Of a stretch of 64,000 bases of DNA, positions 58,201-64,000 are shown one piece after another. The notes below the pieces were generated by a model, which was given only the letters and a program-made list of their open reading frames with translations, was not told the origin of the DNA and did no database searches. Source of the stretch: Artemisia argyi (Eukaryota > Streptophyta > Magnoliopsida > Asterales > Asteraceae); contig CM060691.1 of NCBI GenBank assembly GCA_030686995.1, positions 93,313,743-93,377,742 of the forward strand, in the 5' to 3' direction. The translations under genes and the position numbers were made by a program. Position 1 is the first letter of the stretch. The number at the start of each line of letters is the position of its first letter.

Positions 58201-61123
58201 TTTCAAAGGCATTACCTCCATCGAGAAGGGTATACGGTGTTTGAATCCAGATGATTTGCAAAATTTTTCTTAAAAACTAAGTGAGTCAAACATCTAACTC
58301 TTTTCTTGTAATATTTAAGAGAATCTTCTTTCTTTGTGTAAAAACTTCGAATCTTCAAAACTATGTTCCTCAATTAAAACAAATTTTGCTTTACATTTTC
58401 AAAATGGAACATGTTTTGAGGGGGAGAAAACTTTCACAAAATCATAAAGCTAGTGTGGAGACCAAAGCAAAGTCATTCAAAACCTTTCAAAATTTTCATA
58501 ATCTGGAATGCTTTGGTTTCTATAAAATAATGTCTCTGATTTGAACATCCCAAATACCGGAAGTTTTCCATCCATCAAAAAATCAAATCTTCAAAAAGAA
58601 CCCATGAGGTTCAAATTTAGATGGAAATATTTTCCAGATTTTAAAACTCCAAAGAGAGACTCCGGGTCTCAAACAACTTTCAACAGTAAAAGAGTTTTGA
58701 ATTTCAAGCATTCTTTGTTGTATAATACTTGATTGTGTTTTCTAAAACCTTGAGCAGAATCATCTCACGAATTTTCAAAAAGTATTTCTAAAATACAATT
58801 CAAAATTCTACTCATGAAGACTATCTCTCGAATAAACTTCATTATTTGAGGGGGAGTATTTTTGTTAAAAGAAAACAAATTTTGTATTAAAACAATGGTT
58901 TGTGCACACATAACAGTGTACAACCCGCACTTGTAATGAAAGGACCCTGAGGTACGCATCAGTGCCTCAATCCTTATATAAAGAGCGAAGGCTTCTTACT
59001 TTTGAGTAGAATTAATCAAACATTTTCTGATTTTCATAATTCTGCTCAAAAGGCAAGTATTTCACCTCAATGAGTATTCACTTGTTGAGGGGGAGCACTT
59101 GAAAAATTCATCGTTTAAAAACCAAAAGTTCTTGTTGATATCTCCCCACAAGACTCAAAAAGCATATTTTAATCAAAAGTTTATCAAAAACAACATCTCA
59201 TATGCTATTTTTGAGGGGGAGAAAAGTGAAGGTGATTAAAATATGAAAGTTCAATGTTGCTTAAAGTCAAATATCTTGTGCGAGCTAGACTCAGAATTGA
59301 CCCAGGAATTGACGAAACATAAAAGTTAGTAAACTCGTAAAGACTTATCCTCGACGGGTAATAACATCAAGTTAGTTACTAGAGCTAGTTGTCACCTAAA
59401 AGCTGACAATGGAACTCTTTAACTAGCCACGTAAGCGTGTCTCGAAAAGGATTTGTCTTAGTAGAAAGGTACCGTTTCGAGAAACTTTTTGTGAACTTGA
59501 CCAGGCCGGGTAATAACTTTAAGCTAGTCTAACTAGTGATGTAAGCGTGTCTCGAATCGGTCTTGCTCAGTGAAAGTGGATCAATTCAAAAAGTTCTTGC
59601 TCCTCACGCATGTGCAAATTTCTTAAATACTTGTGAGCACATGTGAAGGGGGAGCCCTTCAAAAGTTAACACAAAACTCTCAAAGTGTTAAACAAAACGT
59701 TTGATAATAACAAACATTTTGAGAGATTTTCAAAGGTTTCTTGGCTATTGTTGGATAATCATGGAGTTATAAGGTGATTAAGATAGGAAAAACCGTCCTA
59801 TGATCCGCCAGAGCCAGAGGGATCTACCCAAGGACATCTCCAATAGTTAGATTTAGAAGTCTTTAGGTATGATACGAAAAAAAAGGAGAAAATAATGAAA
59901 GGGGAAAGAAGGAGTTGAAGAATTAAAAAGAAAAGTTATGAAAAAGAGTGAAAAGAAATAGCCTTCCATATGTTCAACCTTAGGGCAGACACCGGGTTCA
60001 ATTCGTATGCTACTGGTTGTTGCTAAGGCAACACCGGTATTGAAGATAAAGTCGTCATGGACCCAGTGATGCAATGCACTAAACCTTCTTAACCACTCAA
60101 GTTCTCTTAAAAGAACTTGTTTCATTCTTACGGGGAACCAGTGTAATCTATCGACTTATCTCTTAGAGATAGTTGATATTGAAGCAGGAGACCCCTCCCT
60201 AGTCTCCATATAGGAAACCTAAGTGAGCACTTATCGAGTCTAGAGCCATGAGATACATCAAAGATCTCTTAGGAACACTTAGTATTTCTACAACTGGTGT
60301 TCTACAACAATGGGCACCAGCTGTAAATTATCGAGTCCTTCGCAGATCTTAGCAATCTGTCGAGAACGTTTATGAGAGAATTACAAATGTATTTCTCAAA
60401 TGATTGAACGGAAATTCCTGCCAGGGTCAACATCAAACAGCCCTGACAGCAGGTCACTTCGGTAACCCCACAAGGGTTACGCTTAGTGTTCGCGGTGGTT
60501 CTTTAGCGGTCTACAGTCGTGGAGTGATCCCCAGCGACTCACCCAGTCATTAAGCTACTTAGTAGGTCTCGTAAGCTCCTTCGGGAGTATCTGATATGGG
60601 AACGGCCTGGATAAGGATTAGAAGGAGTCTTCACAATATGTTGTTGACGAACTCTAATTCCTTATCTGTAAGTACCGGTTGATTATTGCTAATTGTTTAT
60701 CTACAGGTACATCACCTCCATGATGGTAGATTCCCGCATGCTCATACATACATCTTGAAGCAAATGAAAGCTCCCCTAAAGATCTTAGCACCACAAAGTT
60801 CTAAGAAAGATTCTACGCCAAAAAGAAAAATCTACAAAGTATAAAGACTAAAGATCAAAGTGTATGCAAAGGAACTTCGTGCTTTCGAAAGTCTAAGTCC
60901 TAAGATGTATGAGCATGTTGGAATGGCGGACAACCACCACAGATACAGAAGTGATGATCGGCAGATAACTTCATAACATGATCACCATCACATCAACAAA
61001 GAACGAAGTACAAAGAATGATGAAATATTTTGCTAACTATTTTTGAGGACGTCAACTACAAAGTTAAAGCATAGAAGATGACGACGTCGAGCTACCTTTG
61101 ATGACCAACACTTAGGGGGAGAT
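58201..61123 (+). other. 3' non-coding region of the SIRE-type element with multiple polypurine tracts
   Basis: No credible ORF and no envelope-like gene. Purine tracts of the type GAGGGGGAG occur at 58418, 58848, 59087, 59213, 59646 and 61114; the last adjoins the 3' LTR. Two related segments with gtaagcgtgtctcga occur at about 59427 and 59540. Confidence 0.7.
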
Positions 61124-61468
61124 TGTTGGGAATAGACTTTATTATTTCAAGTGTCGGTCATTGAGTTTTGATATAGGTTGCATTATTTAGTTAATACATT
61201 AGTGATTTTATATGTTTTATAAAGTTTTATGCTGAGTTTATAGGTTTGGATAAAGTCTAAGGGCTAAGTTTGTAATATTGACAAAGTATGGTGAAGCCCT
61301 AATCCTTACCTATAAATAGTCTTGTAACACCTCATTTGAGGAGGTTGATTCTCTTGTTATTACATTTCTCTTATTTTCATTCCAAGGGTTCCTTCCACTC
61401 TTTCTCTCTCTACTTACTTTCTCTCTCTAGAAATCTTAGTGATTATGTTATAAAATGGTGACCTAACA
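61124..61468 (+). repeat. 3' LTR of the SIRE-type element (345 bp)
   Basis: TGTTGGGAATAG...TGACCTAACA, same length as the 5' LTR, followed by TSD TAAGC. Confidence 0.9.
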
Positions 61469-61890
61469 TAAGCCCCCCAAACTCCTTCTACGAGGAGCGA
61501 GGAGGAATTCTTTGGTTCCAAACACTAATGACCATTCCTTATAAATGGATGAGGAAAGTGGTTTATAAGTCTAACACCTTCAGAGCAAAAAGTGTCCTTA
61601 AAAAAACTAGGTATTACTCCCACTTAACAAATAAAGATCAAAACAAAGGGTCGGAATTCTCAATGTTTGGTACAACCTGAAGAATATTAGTCCAAACCTC
61701 ATTATGCATCCACCCGTTTAACGAGCTATTAAAGCCTCCATCTTCCCCATAAAAAGATTAAAACAATTTTCTCAAAGACCATCATATTCCGCAAGGAATC
61801 AACATTTCTGGTTTTTATGGAAACTTAAGTTTTAGCTAAAAGGTTACCAATTCCAAGCTCCCGATGTTAGTTTTAAAAAAGAAAGAGTAT
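61469..61890 (-). pseudogene. LINE (L1-type) fragment, upstream part
   Basis: Minus strand reads FYGEDGGFNSS then GWMHNEVWTNILQVVPNIE, the segment between RT and zf-RVT in plant LINEs (compare HGEDGGF...GVWRNI). With the SIRE-type element removed it joins 51976 and continues. Stops and frameshifts are numerous. Confidence 0.65.
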
Positions 61891-61901
61891 ATATGTCAAA
61901 C

Positions 61902-62680
61902 TGATGAGACGAAAAGTGTACCGCTTTTAGGGGTCATTTAAGCCCAAAGTCGAGATTATTTGATCAAATATTGCCCTAAATCGTTCCTTTTGTCATTTTA
62001 GGTACTTTTGAGAAGAAATCTAGAAAAGGAAGCATTTTGGACATTTTTGGAGCGAAAAAGTGAAGAAAATGACAAAGTCTCAAATTCATGCTGAAAATAG
62101 TACCTCACGGCGTCAGAATTTGCTTATGACGCCATCACCCTTTGACAAAGAGGTAGATAATCAAGTTCCACGTGATGCGCCAGAGAGTTTTTGGAGGAAT
62201 TACACATGACGGCGTCACCAAGGCCGTCAAGAGCAAATTACATGTGACGGCCAAGACCAAGTTTACACATGACGGCGTCAGAATTGGATCTAGGCAATAC
62301 GATGATAATTATGGTGGCGAGTTGACGGCATCAGAACTTACTCTTGACGCCGCCAGACCCAATACTCTATATATAGTTTTTGATTTTTCATTCATTAGTG
62401 TGCAACTTTGAGAGAAGAAACCCTAGACGAATTTTACAGTATTTTTAAGGGTTTCAAACCCTTGTTTCATCCATGCTTAATTGAAGATAAGTTTTCCAAT
62501 AATCATTCAATATGTCTATGTGTTGTTTGATTCTATCTTATGCTTGTCCTCACTTTAAGATGCTAGGCTAGGTTTTCTTTGTATTTGCTTAGATGTAATG
62601 AAACTTAGTTATTGATTATTGGTTGGTTATTTGTTTATAATTGTTGTGGATGAATGATTTCGATGTTAGGCTTAAGAAGA
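61902..62680 (+). repeat. Partial LTR of the A/B Athila family
   Basis: Begins TGATGAGACGAAAAG and follows the LTR through the palindrome array (62105-62350), TATA box (about 62370) and up to the conserved ggcttaagaa block, where it stops at the inserted inverted LTR. No companion LTR or internal sequence is visible in the window. Confidence 0.85.
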
Positions 62681-64000
62681 TGATGCGTGGGGATTGCACC
62701 AGGCTTTACCTCTCAAGGGATCTTGAGAAGCTTACAACCCCCACCAGGCAGTGTACCTGATCGATGTAGTATAGTATAATGACAAGTACCGGGGGATTGA
62801 TCGTTCAGCTAGGAATAGTGTCCCTAGGATTAGAAAACCTAAAGACTAGGTCTAGAGATGAAGGATGATTCTTTTTGTATTTTTATATTTTTTTTAGAAA
62901 TCAAATTAAAATCTCGGGTTTGAAGGATTTGGGCGGAATTAGTTGCTAGTCAACTAATCCAATACTAAGATGCAATCAAAATAAAATACTAGAAATGAAA
63001 ATAAACTAAATTAAATTAAAGTTGTGAGCAATATGTGGGAGAAATGTGTTTACTTAGATTTCACTACTCCCTAGATATCTTTTACACGTTAATTACTTGT
63101 TATAGTTGCGTGGATGACGGATTGTATTCCTTAATACCATTCATGGGGTGGCGTACTTACTTCCCCAATCCTATAAGCGCCTACTTCACTCCTATGTCGA
63201 GCCGGCTAAGAAGCTCCTAACATGGGATCATTAGAATTTACTCATGCATTAAATAAAACCAATAAAACCTAGTACACATTGGTTCATGTTTCCTAAGACG
63301 TTCAAGCATGTTACACAATGGAGATCTGCCAGTTTTATTAAGCCTAACATTGAAATCATTCATCCAATACAACCATAAACAAGTCATCAACACATAATTA
63401 ACATCTAGGTTTCATTAGATCCAAGCAAACACAAGATAGATCTAGCCTAGCATGTTGAAATCAAGACAAGCACAAGATATAGACAACCAACACATAGACA
63501 TATTGATTGAATTAAGAGAAGACTTATCTCAATAGCACATGAAAGGATTCAAGGGGTGAAAACCCTTGAAAATACTGTAAAATACGAACTAAGGTTTACA
63601 AAGTTCGTCCCTAGGGTTCTCCACACAAGTTCCTCTCTTTGATGAATGAAAAATAGAAAACTATATATAGAGTTTAGAAGGTGACGGCGTCAAGAAAAAA
63701 TGTCTGACGCTGTCATCTCGCCGCCAAATAGTTCCTCGGACTGCCTAGATCTGGGTCTGACGCCGTCATGTAGTCTCCTTATGCAGGCCGTCACACAATT
63801 AACTCTTGACGCCCTTCTTGTGATGTCGTCAGGTTTGCACTGGGTCGTCACCACTTTTACTCTTGACGCCGTCATGATTTTCCTCTTGACGCCGTCAGGT
63901 ACTGTTCTCAGCATGGGAAATTATGTCTTTGGCGTTTTCTTCACTTTTATGCTCCAAAAACGTCTGAATTGCTCCCTTTTCCAGATTTCACTCCCAAAGT
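62681..64000 (-). repeat. Inverted A/B-family LTR, running out of the window
   Basis: Starts TGATGCGTGGGGATTGCACC, the reverse complement of the LTR end, and continues in reverse through the hairpin, the palindrome array (63680-63900) and the U3 start, ending about 100 bp short of the expected outer end. It resembles the LTR of element B more than that of A. Confidence 0.88.

Larger units (their letters stand above)
51977..61468 (+). mobile_element. SIRE-type (Sirevirus) Copia element with deleted pol, TSD TAAGC
   Basis: LTRs 51977-52321 and 61124-61468 are both 345 bp with about eight differences (roughly 2%). The flanks are identical TAAGC (51972-51976, 61469-61473). A Met-tRNA primer site, a long gag with coiled coil, a fused RT/RNase H remnant and multiple GAGGGGGAG tracts before the 3' LTR identify a Sirevirus; multiple polypurine tracts are a described trait of that genus. 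Protease, integrase and most of RT are missing. The large leader and 3' regions are non-coding. Confidence 0.88.

Noticed and set aside
58201..61123. Envelope-like ORF expected after pol in some Sireviruses
   Set aside because: No frame longer than about 90 codons and no transmembrane pattern in this region.

Overview
The window is plant nuclear DNA, dominated by transposable elements and low in gene density. The introns (GT-AG), a nuclear tRNA-Ile gene, a PLS-class PPR gene, an ACC-oxidase-homolog dioxygenase gene and the retroelement families all point to a eudicot. The gag of the first element and the SIRE-type gag closely resemble proteins I recall from Asteraceae, tribe Anthemideae (Tanacetum, Artemisia). 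That taxonomic placement is recollection plus inference, not a search result.

Layout: 1-8122 is a young Athila-type LTR retrotransposon (element A, + strand) whose only protein is an intact 918-codon gag fused to two protease-like repeats; its 5' LTR is cut by the window edge. 8123-18382 is the main low-copy genic stretch. It holds tRNA-Ile(AAU) (-), a three-exon gene for an 87-residue plant protein (+) with Tourist-like MITEs upstream and in intron 1, a gene fragment that recurs near 38.5 kb, and a three-exon 2-oxoglutarate/Fe(II) dioxygenase gene (-).

18383-37125 is a nested stack. The base is a dead PIF/Harbinger element (- strand): a DDE transposase pseudogene at 18383-19638 and an ORF1 (Myb/SANT-like) pseudogene. 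A solo LTR (19717-21408, TSD AGTAT) lies between the two genes. Element B (23151-36957, - strand, TSD TTGAC) splits ORF1, leaving its first 56 codons 13.8 kb away from the rest. Element B itself holds a non-coding Copia-type element (25410-33326, TSD TCCCA).

38931-44460 is a decayed Copia element (-) with about 114-bp LTRs. It directly abuts, and has replaced the 5' part of, a POLLENLESS3/TDM1-like TPR gene (44461-45711, +). A MEF20-like PPR gene follows (47143-48591, -). 48.6-51.6 kb is small repeats, three small DNA elements and a 509-bp tandem duplication. A LINE remnant (-) starts near 51.1 kb and is split by a SIRE-type Copia element (51977-61468, TSD TAAGC) that has lost most of pol. 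The window ends with two more LTRs of the A/B family in opposite orientation, one inserted into the other.

Genes probably functional here: tRNA-Ile, the 87-residue protein gene, the dioxygenase, the PPR protein, and the gag ORF of element A. The TDM1-like gene lacks its 5' exons. I found no prokaryotic features, CRISPR arrays or operons.
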